A stretch of 64,000 nt of DNA from Streptomyces sp. NBC_00376 (GCF_036077095.1 NZ_CP107960.1:5208001-5272000), one strand, 5' to 3'. Shown: positions 1-9,112, counted from the first letter of the stretch. Notes: a model not told the origin generated them from the letters alone. Translations and numbers: made by a program.

Positions 1-106
1 ACCCCAACCCCGGCCCCATTCGCACCCCCACCCCCAGCGCATCGACCAGGTCCGCGCCGAGCTCGACGAGCTGAGCGACTACCTCCGCAAGGAGGAAGGC
101 CGGTGA
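1..106 (+). CDS. C-terminal end of an unidentified protein (5' truncated)
   Basis: An open frame runs from the window edge to a TGA at 104-106. It encodes a Pro/His-rich stretch followed by a charged helical tail ending DYLRKEEGR. The stop overlaps the GTG start of the next gene in a GTGA arrangement, so the two are very likely translationally coupled. Too little is visible to assign a function. Its coupling to a Ser/Thr kinase suggests a signalling partner or a second kinase, which is inference only. Confidence 0.6.
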   Translation, partial: PQPRPHSHPHPQRIDQVRAELDELSDYLRKEEGR

Positions 107-1647
107 GCGGGCGTCTCATCGGTGGGCGGTACCAACTGGCGACCATCCTCGGCCAGGGCGGCATGGGCCAGGTCTGGACCGCCTACGACCAGCGCCTGGA
201 CCGCCGCGTCGCGGTGAAGCTGCTCCGCCCCGACCGGGTCACCGGCCCCATCGACAGCGAGGCCGCGGGCGAGCTGCGCCGCCGCTTCGTCCGGGAGTGC
301 CGGGTCACCGCCCAGGTCGACCACCCGGGCCTGGTCACCGTCCACGACGCGGGCAGCGACGGCGACGACCTGTTCCTCGTCATGCAGTACGTCGAGGGCG
401 CCGACCTCGCCGACCACCTCGCCGAGCACGAGCCGTACCCCTGGCAGTGGTCCGTCGCGGTCGCCGCCCAGCTCTGCGCCGTCCTGTGCGCCGTGCACGC
501 GGTGCCGATCGTCCACCGCGACCTCAAGCCCCGCAACGTGATGGTGCGTCCGGACGGCACCGTCACCGTTCTCGACCTGGGCGTCGCCTCCGTCCTGGAC
601 ACCGACACCACCCGGCTCACCCACACCGGCTCACCGATCGGCTCCCCGGCCTACATGGCCCCCGAGCAGGCGATGGGCGGCGCCGTGGGCCCGTACACCG
701 ATCTGTACGCCCTCGGTGTGCTCCTCCACGAACTGCTCAGCGGAGACGTCCCGTTCGCCGGGTCCACCGCCCTCGGCGTGCTCCACCGCCACCTCTACGA
801 GCCGCCGGTCCCGGTCCGCCGGATCAGGCCCGAGATCCCCGAGCCGCTCGAAGCGCTGGTGCTGCGGCTGCTCGCCAAGGACCCGCAGTACCGCCCGTCC
901 GGCGCCCAGGAGGTGTACGAACACCTCGCCCCGCTGCTTCCCGCGCCGGGCACCGGGCTCTCCGTCGGACCGCTCGACCCGACCCGCCCCTTCCTGCGCC
1001 CGCACGCCCCGTGGCCGGACCGCAACGCCACCAGGCCCCAGCCCGCGGCACCGGCCCCGCCCGCCGCCGCGGCCGCCCGGCCCGATGTGGCCGCCGCCGT
1101 CGACGACGTCAAGAAGCTGCTCGGCGAGGGCCGGATCACCCAGGCCGTGGACATCCTCGGCTCGATCCTCCCCGTCGCCGCCGAACAGCACGGCGAGGAC
1201 TCCGCCGTGGTCCGCATCCTGCGCAAGCAGTACGCGGCGACGCTGATGGACGACGGCCAGTACCGACGCGCCCTGCCCGAGCTGCGCCGGCTCGCCGACG
1301 ACCGCGCGGCGGAGGCCGGTCCGGCCGACCCGCAGACGCTCCAGTTCCGCTACGACGCGGCCCAGTGCCTGGAACAGCTCGGTGAACCGGCCGCCGCCCT
1401 CGCCGAGTACCGCGCGGTCCTCCCGTACTTCGAGAACCACCGCACCACGGGCGGCGACCCCGCCCGCGCCTTCGAGATCCGCAACCGCATCGCGCACCTG
1501 CTGCTCGCGCTCGGCGACCACGTGACGGCGCGCGTCCAGCTCCAGGCGCTGCTGTACGACGCAGAGCGGGCCTACGGGCCCCACCACCCGCTGCCGGTGG
1601 AGCTGCGCCGCCGGCTCGACCGCCAGGTGGAGGTGCGGGGCGGCTGA
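103..1647 (+). CDS. Serine/threonine protein kinase with C-terminal TPR-like region
   Basis: Hanks-type kinase that should phosphorylate Ser/Thr on protein substrates in the cytoplasm. The kinase domain covers about residues 9-280: glycine loop LGQGGMGQVW (16-25), ATP-binding Lys39, catalytic loop HRDLKPRN (138-145, Asp140), a DLG in place of the usual DFG (158-160), and GSPAYMAPEQ as the activation-segment end. A Pro/Ala linker follows (about 290-325), then a helical region to residue 514 that looks like tetratricopeptide repeats and may bind substrates. There is no transmembrane segment or PASTA domain, unlike PknB. The GTG start overlaps the stop of the preceding gene, so the pair is probably an operon. 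The DLG variant is frequent in actinobacterial kinases and does not by itself imply inactivity. Confidence 0.93.
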   Translation: MSGRLIGGRYQLATILGQGGMGQVWTAYDQRLDRRVAVKLLRPDRVTGPIDSEAAGELRRRFVRECRVTAQVDHPGLVTVHDAGSDGDDLFLVMQYVEGADLADHLAEHEPYPWQWSVAVAAQLCAVLCAVHAVPIVHRDLKPRNVMVRPDGTVTVLDLGVASVLDTDTTRLTHTGSPIGSPAYMAPEQAMGGAVGPYTDLYALGVLLHELLSGDVPFAGSTALGVLHRHLYEPPVPVRRIRPEIPEPLEALVLRLLAKDPQYRPSGAQEVYEHLAPLLPAPGTGLSVGPLDPTRPFLRPHAPWPDRNATRPQPAAPAPPAAAAARPDVAAAVDDVKKLLGEGRITQAVDILGSILPVAAEQHGEDSAVVRILRKQYAATLMDDGQYRRALPELRRLADDRAAEAGPADPQTLQFRYDAAQCLEQLGEPAAALAEYRAVLPYFENHRTTGGDPARAFEIRNRIAHLLLALGDHVTARVQLQALLYDAERAYGPHHPLPVELRRRLDRQVEVRGG

Positions 1648-1683
1648 CGACCGGCCCCGGCCCGGCCCCGGGCCCGGCCCCGG

Positions 1684-4248
1684 TCAGACCTCCACGGGCT
1701 CCGGGGCCCCGGCGGGCTGCGGTGCGCGGTCGGGGCCGGGCCGTCCGGACCGCCCGGTCTCCGACCGCCGCCGGTACGCGAGGGCCGACCCGCCGAGCAC
1801 GAGTACGGCCAGCGCCCCCGCCCCGGCCACCGCGCCCGCCCGCAGACCCGGGGGCCGGAACGTGCAGTCGACGGCCCCGCCCCGGGCCGGGGCCGGGGTG
1901 GCGACCAGGCCCAGGTAGCTGTCGGCGGGGCGGCCCTGGCAGCTCCAGCCCGCGATCCGGGGCGCCGCGATCACGACCGTTCCGGTGGTGCCGGGCGGCA
2001 GTTCGGCCCGGACGCCGTGGCCGGTGACGTGGACGGCGGTCGCGCCGGTGCGCTTCAGTCCGGTGACCGCCGAGGCCAGCCGGGCCCGGTCCAGACAGCC
2101 GACCGCCCCGTGCGGCACGGTCCCGGCGCGCACCGGGGTCAGCGTGACCCGCACGCTCCCGCCCCCGCCGACCGTGCCCAGGCGCTGCATCGCGGCCCGC
2201 CTGGCCGGCAGCTGCCCCTTGAACTCGACCTCCGGTCCGTCGTCGAGCCGCGCCCGGCCGAACATGTCGGGCGACCACAGATACGCCTCGCTGCCCGCCG
2301 GGCAGGCGGCGGTCAGTGTGTACGTGCCGCGCCCCACCCGGTAGTCGTACGCCCCCTTGTCCGCCACCGCGCCGCCGTCCGCCGCACGCAGCGCCGTCGT
2401 CGGGACCGTGTAGACCCGCGAACCGAGCAGCTGTTCCTGGTTGCGGAACGGTGAACGGCCGTACGGCACAGGCCCGCCAGGCTCGCCAGGCCGGCCCGTC
2501 CCGCGCACCGTCACCAGCGGCGGCACCTCGGCACGGCTCACCGTCACCGGCCGGTCGTCCGGGACGTTCGACCCCTGGTGCGGATCGCGCGGCCCGCGCA
2601 CCCGCGCGCCGACCGAGAAGACCGCGTCCGTGACCGGGTTGTCCAGGCTCTGCACGGCCCGGCCGTTCGACGTCCACCCGCCACCGAGCGCCCGCATCGT
2701 GCGGGTCAGCACGGCGGGCGTGTGGCTGCTGTAGTACGCGCCCCCCTGCCCGCCCACCAGCAGCGGATCGTTGGTGGTGGTCTGCTCCCGGCCGGGGTCC
2801 GTGCGGTAGCCCGGCCAGCCGTCGGCGCCCGCGACCACGGCCGCCTGGGTCCGCTGCCGTTCGCCCCAGGGCGCGTAGTCGTCGAGCCGGTTCAGCCGCT
2901 GCCGGTCGAAGTACGCGGTGGCCGCGGCGGCCTGCCCGGCCTGTGCGCCGATCAGCAGAACGGCGGCCAGCGCCGCGAGCCTCCGGCCCCGCCCGGCCAG
3001 CATCAGAGCGCAGGCCGCGGCCACCAGCCCCATCGCGAACAGCGGATACGTCCACCCGGTGACCAGGTCGCTGAGGCCGGCCCCGGCCGCGAGCAGCACC
3101 AGGACCGCGGCCCCGCCGAGCAGCGCCCGCCGCTCCGGCCAGCCGTACGAGACCGAGACCCAGGCGGCGATCACCACCAGCCCGGCCAGCACGAACGTCT
3201 GCCGGTACGGGCTGCCGTTGGGCGTCGCGAAGGCGTGCCACAGCAGATGGGTCGGCTCCCACTGCATCGACAGCGCGACCCCGGCCACCAGCCCCGCCCA
3301 CGCCCACCGTTCGCGCCCCGGCATGGACCGCTGGAAGGCGAGCGCAACGGCCAGCAGCAGGGTGCCGGTGCCGAGGAAGAGGGCCGGGGTGAAGAAGCTG
3401 TACGTGGCGGGCAGCAGCCGGGCCAGCACATCGGGCCAGGCGGCCGGAGCGAACGGACGGTCCCAGCCCGGGTAGGCGTGCTTGGTCCCCAGATAGACCG
3501 GGAGCAGGACGGGCGCCGAGAGACCGACACCGACCCCGACCGTGCAGACGGCCCGCACCAGCCCCCGGACCACCGCCCGCCGGTCGTCCCGCTCGGTGAA
3601 CAGCCGGACGGCCAGCACCAGAGCGGCACCGAGCGTCGCCATGTACGCCGTGTAGAAGTTGGCCGCCCACACCACCGCCACCAGCAGCGGCCCGGCGATC
3701 CGGTGCCGTCCCGTACGGGCCCACTCGGCGACCAGGCAGAGCAGCGGCAGCGCGACCAGGCCGTCCAGCCACATCGGGTTGTACGACGCCTCGGCGACCG
3801 ACCAGCCGCACAGCGCGTACGAACCGCCGAGCGCGCCGGCCACCCACCAGCGCCCGCCGCGCAGCGTCAGCAGGAACAGGGCCATCAGCGCCGCCGCCGA
3901 GCCCATCTTCAGGACCGTCACCACATAGACCGCGAGATCGATCCGGTCACGCGGGAAGACCCCGACGAGCAGGGCGAACGGGCTGGTCAGATAGGTGCCG
4001 AGATCCGGCAGGAAGCTCGTCCCGTACCCGGAGGACCAGTTGAGCAGCAGCCCGCCGTCGGCGTTCCCGTGCAGCAGGTCCCACAGCCGGGCGTGGAACG
4101 GCACGAACTGATTGCCCAGGTCGTTGACGCTGCGCGTGTGCGGCCCGAACGGGAAGACGCGCGCCACGGCGTCGCCCGCGCAGACCGCGGCGACGGTGAG
4201 CAGCGCGGCGAGCGAGCCCGCGCGCAGGCGGGGACGGAAAGTCGGCAT
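1684..4248 (-). CDS. YfhO family multi-pass membrane protein
   Basis: A large integral membrane protein of 854 residues. About a dozen hydrophobic segments fill the first 500 residues, followed by a long exported C-terminal part and one last membrane helix near 805-825. The N-terminal signature around residues 30-90 (FPFGPHTRSVNDLGNQF, then SSGYGTSFLPDLGTYLTSP) matches the YfhO/GT-C-like family. In Firmicutes, YfhO proteins add sugars to lipoteichoic or wall polymers at the outer membrane face. It is transcribed divergently from a GtrB/GtrA-type pair that would make and flip a polyprenyl-phosphate sugar donor, which supports a glycosyltransferase role. The ATG start is 124 bases from the divergent GTG. 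The acceptor is unknown. Confidence 0.85.
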   Translation of the reverse strand: MPTFRPRLRAGSLAALLTVAAVCAGDAVARVFPFGPHTRSVNDLGNQFVPFHARLWDLLHGNADGGLLLNWSSGYGTSFLPDLGTYLTSPFALLVGVFPRDRIDLAVYVVTVLKMGSAAALMALFLLTLRGGRWWVAGALGGSYALCGWSVAEASYNPMWLDGLVALPLLCLVAEWARTGRHRIAGPLLVAVVWAANFYTAYMATLGAALVLAVRLFTERDDRRAVVRGLVRAVCTVGVGVGLSAPVLLPVYLGTKHAYPGWDRPFAPAAWPDVLARLLPATYSFFTPALFLGTGTLLLAVALAFQRSMPGRERWAWAGLVAGVALSMQWEPTHLLWHAFATPNGSPYRQTFVLAGLVVIAAWVSVSYGWPERRALLGGAAVLVLLAAGAGLSDLVTGWTYPLFAMGLVAAACALMLAGRGRRLAALAAVLLIGAQAGQAAAATAYFDRQRLNRLDDYAPWGERQRTQAAVVAGADGWPGYRTDPGREQTTTNDPLLVGGQGGAYYSSHTPAVLTRTMRALGGGWTSNGRAVQSLDNPVTDAVFSVGARVRGPRDPHQGSNVPDDRPVTVSRAEVPPLVTVRGTGRPGEPGGPVPYGRSPFRNQEQLLGSRVYTVPTTALRAADGGAVADKGAYDYRVGRGTYTLTAACPAGSEAYLWSPDMFGRARLDDGPEVEFKGQLPARRAAMQRLGTVGGGGSVRVTLTPVRAGTVPHGAVGCLDRARLASAVTGLKRTGATAVHVTGHGVRAELPPGTTGTVVIAAPRIAGWSCQGRPADSYLGLVATPAPARGGAVDCTFRPPGLRAGAVAGAGALAVLVLGGSALAYRRRSETGRSGRPGPDRAPQPAGAPEPVEV

Positions 4249-4371
4249 ACGCAGGAATATGCCAGCTTCGAACGTACAACCCCCGGCCGAATTGGGTCAG
4301 TTCACGCAATGGACGCCCACCGGTCACGTGTTGCATCGGGTTCCGACATCTGGCCGGGCTGATGTACTTCC

Positions 4372-5370
4372 GTGCTGATCTCGCTGGTGGTGCCTTGTTT
4401 CAACGAGGAAGAGATCCTCGAACGCTTCCATGAACGCGTCACGGAAGAAATGGCCGGGCTGGGACATGAATTCCAGCTGGTGTTCGTCGACGACGGCAGT
4501 GCGGACCGGACCCTGGTGATCCTCCAGGAACTGGCCGCCGCCGATCCGCGGGTCCGCTATGTCTCCTTCAGCCGCAACTTCGGCAAGGAGGCCGCGATGC
4601 TGGCCGGTCTCCAGCACGCCGAGGGCGACGCCGTGGTCATCATGGACGCCGACCTCCAGCACCCGCCCGAGCTCGTGGGCCGGATGCTCCAGGAGCACGA
4701 GCAGGGCCACGACCAGGTGATCGCCCGCCGCACCCGCAAGGGCGACCGGGTCACCCGCACCCTCAGCGCCCGCGCCTACTACTGGCTGATCAACCGCCTG
4801 GTGGACGTGGAGCTGGTGGACGGCGTCGGGGACTTCAGGCTGCTGTCCCGCCGCACCGTCGACGCGGTACTGGAACTCACCGAATACAACCGGTTCTCCA
4901 AGGGCCTTTTCGCCTGGGTGGGATTCCGTACGACGACCTTCTCCTACGAGAATGCCGTCCGTGAACAGGGAAGTTCCGCCTGGACCTTCGGAAAGCTGCT
5001 CAATTACGGTCTCGACGGGCTGCTCTCCTTCAACAACAAACCGCTGCGTGCCGCGCTCTACCTGGGCATGCTGCTGCTTTCGGTGGCCTTCGCCTATGCT
5101 GCGTGGATCGTCGGCGTCGCCCTGGTGAAGGGAGTGGAAACTCCCGGCTATGTCACGCTCATCGTCGTGGTCACCGCACTCGCCGGGGTCCAGATGGTGA
5201 TGGTCGGGGTGGTCGGCGAGTACGTCGGCCGCATCTACTACGAAGTGAAGCGACGCCCGCACTTCCTGGTGAAGGCCACCAACACCGAGGCACCGCGACA
5301 GACGCCACAGACGCCACAGACGTCACAGACGCGACAGATGCGGGAACCCCAGGAGTTCGTACGCCGATGA
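4372..5370 (+). CDS. Family 2 glycosyltransferase, DPM1/GtrB type
   Basis: Predicted polyprenyl-phosphate glycosyltransferase that moves a sugar from a nucleotide donor to undecaprenyl phosphate on the inner membrane face. The GT-A domain shows VVPCFNEEE at the start, FVDDGS (38-43) and the metal-binding DAD at 92-94 followed by LQHP, as in GtrB and DPM1. Two membrane helices lie near residues 225-290. The tail carries a small Gln/Thr repeat (TPQTPQTSQT) encoded by near-identical 9-base DNA units. The GTG start directly precedes LISLVVPCFNEEE. It overlaps the downstream GtrA gene by ATGA, so the two form an enzyme-flippase pair. Confidence 0.92.
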   Translation: MLISLVVPCFNEEEILERFHERVTEEMAGLGHEFQLVFVDDGSADRTLVILQELAAADPRVRYVSFSRNFGKEAAMLAGLQHAEGDAVVIMDADLQHPPELVGRMLQEHEQGHDQVIARRTRKGDRVTRTLSARAYYWLINRLVDVELVDGVGDFRLLSRRTVDAVLELTEYNRFSKGLFAWVGFRTTTFSYENAVREQGSSAWTFGKLLNYGLDGLLSFNNKPLRAALYLGMLLLSVAFAYAAWIVGVALVKGVETPGYVTLIVVVTALAGVQMVMVGVVGEYVGRIYYEVKRRPHFLVKATNTEAPRQTPQTPQTSQTRQMREPQEFVRR

Positions 5371-5768
5371 CGGTCACCGCGCAGATGGCCCGATTCGCCC
5401 TCGTGGGAGTGGTGAACACCGGCACGTACTACGGCTGCTATCTCGTCCTGCTGATGTGGCTGCCCTACATCGCCGCCCATGTGATCGCCTTCGCGCTGAG
5501 CATGACCGGCTCCTTCTTCCTGAACTCCTGGTTCACCTACCGGACCCGGCCCACCTGGCGGAAGTTCCTGCTCTTCCCGCTCACCAACGCCGCCAACTTC
5601 GTCATCACGACCGGCGGTGTCTATCTGCTGGTCGACCTCGCCGGGTTCAGCAGCCGGTACGCGCCGCTGGTCGCGGCCGCGGCGGCCATCCCGATCACCT
5701 TCGTCGTCTCGCGCACGATCATGCTGCGGCCGGACACCCCGGCCCCGGCGGCCGAGCGCGTGCCCTGA
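5367..5768 (+). CDS. GtrA family membrane protein (putative polyprenyl-sugar flippase)
   Basis: A small protein of 133 residues with four hydrophobic helices and the GtrA pattern: ARFALVGVVNTGTYY near the N terminus, and NSWFTYR after the second helix. GtrA proteins are thought to flip undecaprenyl-phosphate-linked sugars made by GtrB. I chose the ATG at 5367 because it overlaps the stop of the glycosyltransferase gene (ATGA) and gives the usual family length; the frame is open further upstream inside that gene. It should work with the upstream transferase and the divergent YfhO-type protein in decorating a surface glycan. Confidence 0.9.
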   Translation: MTVTAQMARFALVGVVNTGTYYGCYLVLLMWLPYIAAHVIAFALSMTGSFFLNSWFTYRTRPTWRKFLLFPLTNAANFVITTGGVYLLVDLAGFSSRYAPLVAAAAAIPITFVVSRTIMLRPDTPAPAAERVP

Positions 5769-5906
5769 GCCGTCCCGGCCGGGGCCATATCCCCAACTCC
5801 TCCCGAATCGTTGGTCGAATCGGTGGCCCCAGCCGTGTCCACTGCCTAACATCGATCACCGCAAGGTCTTGTGCACTGATGCACAAACTCTCCCCGGGAG
5901 GTTCCT

Positions 5907-6563
5907 TTGCACCGCCGCCGTCGCACCGCGCTCACCGTCTCCGCCGCCCTGCTCGCCGGCGCCCCACTCCTGACCGCCTGCGGCAGCGAGGCCCACCCGG
6001 GCGCCGCGGCCGTCGTCGGCGGGGACCGGATCGAGGTCTCCACGCTGCAGAGCCAGGTGGCCGCCGTACGCGAGGCGCAGCGCGATTCGAAGGATGCCTC
6101 CCAGCTCATCGACAAGTCCGGGCAGCTCGGCCGGGCCAAGCTGCACGGCATGATCTTCGACCGGGTCCTGGACCGGGCCGCACAGGACGCGGGCGTGACC
6201 GTCAGCCGCAGCGAGATCCAGCAGATGCGCAAGGCGGCGGCCGCCCAGTCCGGCGGGGAGGAGCGGCTGCGGACGGCGATGCTCCAGCAGAGCTGGGTAG
6301 CCCCCGGCCAGATCGACGCCGTCCTGCGCGAGCAGGTCCAGCTGACCAAGCTGGCCCAGGCGCTCGGCGCCGACCTCCAGCAGCCCGCCGGCCAGCAGGC
6401 CGTCGGCGAGGCGCTCGGCAAGGCGTCGAAGGCCCTGCGGGTCGACGTCAATCCGCGCTACGGCACCTGGGACGACAAGCAGACCCAGCTCGCCGACTAC
6501 AAGGCCCCCTGGCTCAACCCGGTCACCAAGCCGGCCGGTGCGGCCGCCGAGGCCGGGGCCTGA
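5907..6563 (+). CDS. SurA N-terminal-domain lipoprotein (putative secretion chaperone)
   Basis: Exported lipoprotein of 218 residues. The TTG start at 5907 follows the Shine-Dalgarno GGGAGG at a good distance. A basic N terminus and hydrophobic core lead to the lipobox LTAC with Cys25, so the mature protein should be lipid-anchored outside the membrane. The rest is a helical SurA/PrsA-like N-terminal domain (AAVVGGDRIEVSTLQSQV, then a domain rich in Gln and Ala), but there is no parvulin peptidyl-prolyl isomerase domain. It is probably a holdase-like chaperone for secreted proteins. It sits 46 bases upstream of mazG, possibly co-transcribed. Function is inferred from family only. Confidence 0.85.
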   Translation: MHRRRRTALTVSAALLAGAPLLTACGSEAHPGAAAVVGGDRIEVSTLQSQVAAVREAQRDSKDASQLIDKSGQLGRAKLHGMIFDRVLDRAAQDAGVTVSRSEIQQMRKAAAAQSGGEERLRTAMLQQSWVAPGQIDAVLREQVQLTKLAQALGADLQQPAGQQAVGEALGKASKALRVDVNPRYGTWDDKQTQLADYKAPWLNPVTKPAGAAAEAGA

Positions 6564-6609
6564 CCGGCCGCGGAAGGGGCGGTGGGAGCGACCGGAGTAG
6601 ATTCGAACG

Positions 6610-7572
6610 GTGAATGCTGAAGACCCCGGCCGTATCGTTCTGCTCACCGCCAGCCACCGCGTCGCGCCAGGACTACTGTCCTGGCCCGCCTGGCAGGCAC
6701 TGCACGCCGCCGACCGGGTGCTCTGCGCCGAGCCGGACCACCCGCAGCTGCCGTATCTGCGCGAGGCGGGCGTCACCGTCGAGCATGCCGCGCCCACCGC
6801 GCAGGAGCTCGTCGACGCCTGTGCGGGCGGCCGGTCCGTCGTCGTCCTCGCGGGCGGCGAGGGCGATCAGCCGCTGACCGACGGGCTCGCCCGGCTCGCC
6901 GGTTCGGGCCGGGTGCGGATGCCGGACCTGGAGCTGCTGCCCGGCTCGTACGACCTGCCGGGCGCCCGGCTCCTCGATCTGGTCCAGGTCATGGACCGGA
7001 TCAGGGTCGAATGCCCGTGGACCTCGCAGAAGACCCACAAGGGCCTCGCCAAGTACGCCATCGAGGAGGCGTACGAACTCGTCGAGGCGATCGAGGACGG
7101 CGACCGCGACGAGCTGCGCGAGGAACTCGGCGACGTGCTCCTCCAGGTCGTCTTCCACGCCAGGATCGCCGAGGAGGACGAGGAGGAGCCGTTCTCCGTC
7201 GACGACGTGGCCGCGACCCTCGTCGAGAAGCTGATCCACCGCCACCCGCACGTCTTCGGCGACGAGAGCGCCGAGACCCCGGAGGACGTCCACGCGCACT
7301 GGCTGCGCACCAAGGCCATCGAGAAGCAGCGCGACTCGGTCACCGACGGGGTCCCGCTCGGCCAGCCCGGCCTGGCGCTGGCGGCGAAGCTGGCCGGCCG
7401 GGTCCGTACCGCGAAGCTCGACGTGCCGCTCCCCACCGGCGACGGCATCGGCTACGAGCTCCTCGCCCTCGCCGTACGCGCCGAGCAGGACGGCATCGAC
7501 CCCGAGGCCGCCCTGCGGGCCGCGGGCCGCGCCTACCGGGACGCCATCAGGGCGGCGGAGGGCAACGAGTAG
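6610..7572 (+). CDS. mazG: MazG nucleoside triphosphate pyrophosphohydrolase
   Basis: Hydrolyses (d)NTPs to NMP and pyrophosphate, a house-cleaning role against abnormal nucleotides. The MazG domain covers roughly residues 125-310, with the metal-binding motif EEAYE (about 153-157) and the EELGD motif about 20 residues later, followed by HPHVFGD. Residues 1-110 resemble a degenerate tetrapyrrole-methylase-like domain (ASHRVAPGLLS at the start, then VVVLAGGEGDQ), as in YabN-type fusions, without a clear SAM site. The GTG start at 6610 has little Shine-Dalgarno signal. It lies just downstream of the SurA-like lipoprotein gene. Confidence 0.92.
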   Translation: MNAEDPGRIVLLTASHRVAPGLLSWPAWQALHAADRVLCAEPDHPQLPYLREAGVTVEHAAPTAQELVDACAGGRSVVVLAGGEGDQPLTDGLARLAGSGRVRMPDLELLPGSYDLPGARLLDLVQVMDRIRVECPWTSQKTHKGLAKYAIEEAYELVEAIEDGDRDELREELGDVLLQVVFHARIAEEDEEEPFSVDDVAATLVEKLIHRHPHVFGDESAETPEDVHAHWLRTKAIEKQRDSVTDGVPLGQPGLALAAKLAGRVRTAKLDVPLPTGDGIGYELLALAVRAEQDGIDPEAALRAAGRAYRDAIRAAEGNE

Positions 7573-7700
7573 CGCCGGGGCGACGCCTGGCGCCGGAGGG
7601 GAACGAGGAGCGCCGGAGGGAGCCGAGCAGCGCCGGAGGGCGACGGGAACCGCCGGTGGAGACGAGTGCGCCGGAGGGCGGGGGATGGCGCCCGGGGGCG
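7573..7700. repeat. Degenerate GCCGGAGGG direct repeats
   Basis: Between mazG and the P450 gene the core CGCCGGAGGG recurs four times exactly (around 7590, 7609, 7630 and 7669) with one diverged CGCCGGTGGAG copy near 7650, at roughly 20-base spacing and with variable G/A-rich spacers. It shares the CGCCGGAGGG core with the repeat block at 14150-14281. No coding potential or hairpin explains it. Confidence 0.6.
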
Positions 7701-7717
7701 ACGGATAACGTCGGGGG

Positions 7718-9055
7718 GTGAACCACAGCCCCGCCGACCGCCCCGCCGATCAGCCCGCCGACAGTCCCGCCGATGCGCCCGCCGCCTGCCCCGTCGGCGG
7801 CCCCGAACTCTTCACCTGGGAGTTCGCCACCGACCCGTACCCGGCCTACGCCTGGCTGCGCGAGCACAGCCCCGTGCACCGGACCGCGCTGCCCAGCGGC
7901 GTCGAGGCGTGGCTCGTGACCCGGTACGCGGACGCGCGGCAGGCGCTCGCCGACACCCGGCTCTCCAAGAACCCGGCGCACCACGCCGAGCCGGCGCACG
8001 CCAAGGGGAAGACGGGCATCCCGGGCGAGCGCAAGGCGGAGCTGATGACGCATCTGCTGAACATCGACCCGCCGGACCACACCCGGCTGCGCCGCCTCGT
8101 CTCCAAGGCGTTCACCCCGCGCCGGGTCGCAGAGTTCGCACCGCGCGTACAGGAACTGACGGACCGCCTCATCGACCGCTTCATCGCGGAGGGGAAGGCG
8201 GACCTCATCCACGACTTCGCCTTCCCGCTCCCCATCTACGCGATCTGCGACCTGCTCGGCGTTCCGCGCGAGGACCAGGACGACTTCCGGGACTGGGCGG
8301 GCATGATGATCCGCCACGGCGGCGGCCCGCGCGGCGGGGTGGCCAGGTCGGTGAAGAAGATGCGCGGGTATCTCGCCGAGCTGATCCACCGCAAGCGGGA
8401 GAACCCCGGGGACGATCTGATCTCCGGGCTGATCCGGGCCAGCGACCACGGCGAGCACCTCACCGAGAACGAGGCCGCGGCCATGGCCTTCATCCTGCTC
8501 TTCGCCGGATTCGAGACCACGGTCAACCTCATCGGCAACGGGGTCTACGCCCTGCTGTGCAACCCCGCGCAGCGCGAACGGCTCCAGCTCTCCCTGGACG
8601 CGGGGGAGAGCGGGCTGCTGGAGACCGGCATCGAGGAACTGCTGCGGTACGACGGCCCGGTGGAACTGGCCACCTGGCGGTTCGCCACCGAACCGCTGAC
8701 GCTCGGCGGACAGGACATCGCGGCCGGGGACCCGGTACTCGTGGTGCTCGCCGCGGCCGACCGCGACCCGGAGCGTTTCGAGGACCCCGACACGCTCGAC
8801 CTCGCACGGCGTGACAATCAGCACCTCGGATACGGGCACGGCATCCACTACTGCCTGGGCGCGCCGCTCGCCCGGCTGGAGGGACAGACCGCGCTCGCCA
8901 CGCTCATGAACCGCCTTCCGGACCTGCGACTTGCGGTGGAACCTACCGATTTGCGGTGGCGTGGCGGGCTCATCATGCGCGGACTCCGCACGCTTCCCGT
9001 GGAGTTCACCCCCGGGTCCGCCCACGCAGAAAGTGACACTCCGTCAATTCTGTGA
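7718..9055 (+). CDS. Cytochrome P450
   Basis: Soluble bacterial P450 monooxygenase of 445 residues. Seen are the I-helix oxygen-activation motif AGFETT (about 261-266), the K-helix ELLR, and the haem-binding loop GHGIHYCLG with the proximal Cys near residue 377. The N terminus is Pro/Ala/Asp-rich (repeated PADxPAD), and unlike the rest it is probably unstructured. The GTG start follows GGGGG. It would need a ferredoxin and reductase, and none is adjacent. The substrate cannot be told from sequence. The CYP105/107-like general pattern and the core-region position suggest a conserved rather than cluster-specific enzyme. Confidence 0.93.
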   Translation: MNHSPADRPADQPADSPADAPAACPVGGPELFTWEFATDPYPAYAWLREHSPVHRTALPSGVEAWLVTRYADARQALADTRLSKNPAHHAEPAHAKGKTGIPGERKAELMTHLLNIDPPDHTRLRRLVSKAFTPRRVAEFAPRVQELTDRLIDRFIAEGKADLIHDFAFPLPIYAICDLLGVPREDQDDFRDWAGMMIRHGGGPRGGVARSVKKMRGYLAELIHRKRENPGDDLISGLIRASDHGEHLTENEAAAMAFILLFAGFETTVNLIGNGVYALLCNPAQRERLQLSLDAGESGLLETGIEELLRYDGPVELATWRFATEPLTLGGQDIAAGDPVLVVLAAADRDPERFEDPDTLDLARRDNQHLGYGHGIHYCLGAPLARLEGQTALATLMNRLPDLRLAVEPTDLRWRGGLIMRGLRTLPVEFTPGSAHAESDTPSIL

Positions 9056-9082
9056 CTTTCACGTGATCTGCGCTGCATCGAC

Positions 9083-9112
9083 TTGTGACTCCCGTTCGAA
9101 CCCGGCTAGGTT
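9083..9112 (+). promoter_or_regulatory. Likely housekeeping promoter for rpfC
   Basis: TTGTGA at 9083-9088 and TAGGTT at 9107-9112 are separated by 18 bases, matching the Streptomyces HrdB-type pattern. The predicted start site is about 40 bases upstream of the ATG. Short leader, with no room for a riboswitch like that of rpfA. Confidence 0.5.

Noticed and set aside
1136..3847. Very long open frame of about 900 codons on the minus strand, overlapping the kinase and YfhO genes
   Set aside because: It is a shifted frame of the YfhO gene region. The product is dominated by Arg, Gly and Ala as expected from GC-rich codons read out of phase, and it has no domain pattern.
2578..4362. Long plus-strand frame antisense to the YfhO gene
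   Set aside because: The translation is rich in Arg, Gln, Pro and His without hydrophobic structure. The minus-strand frame has a clear membrane protein with family motifs.
7573..7700. CRISPR-like array between mazG and the P450 gene
   Set aside because: Repeats are only about 10 bases, with irregular spacing, no uniform spacers and no cas genes.
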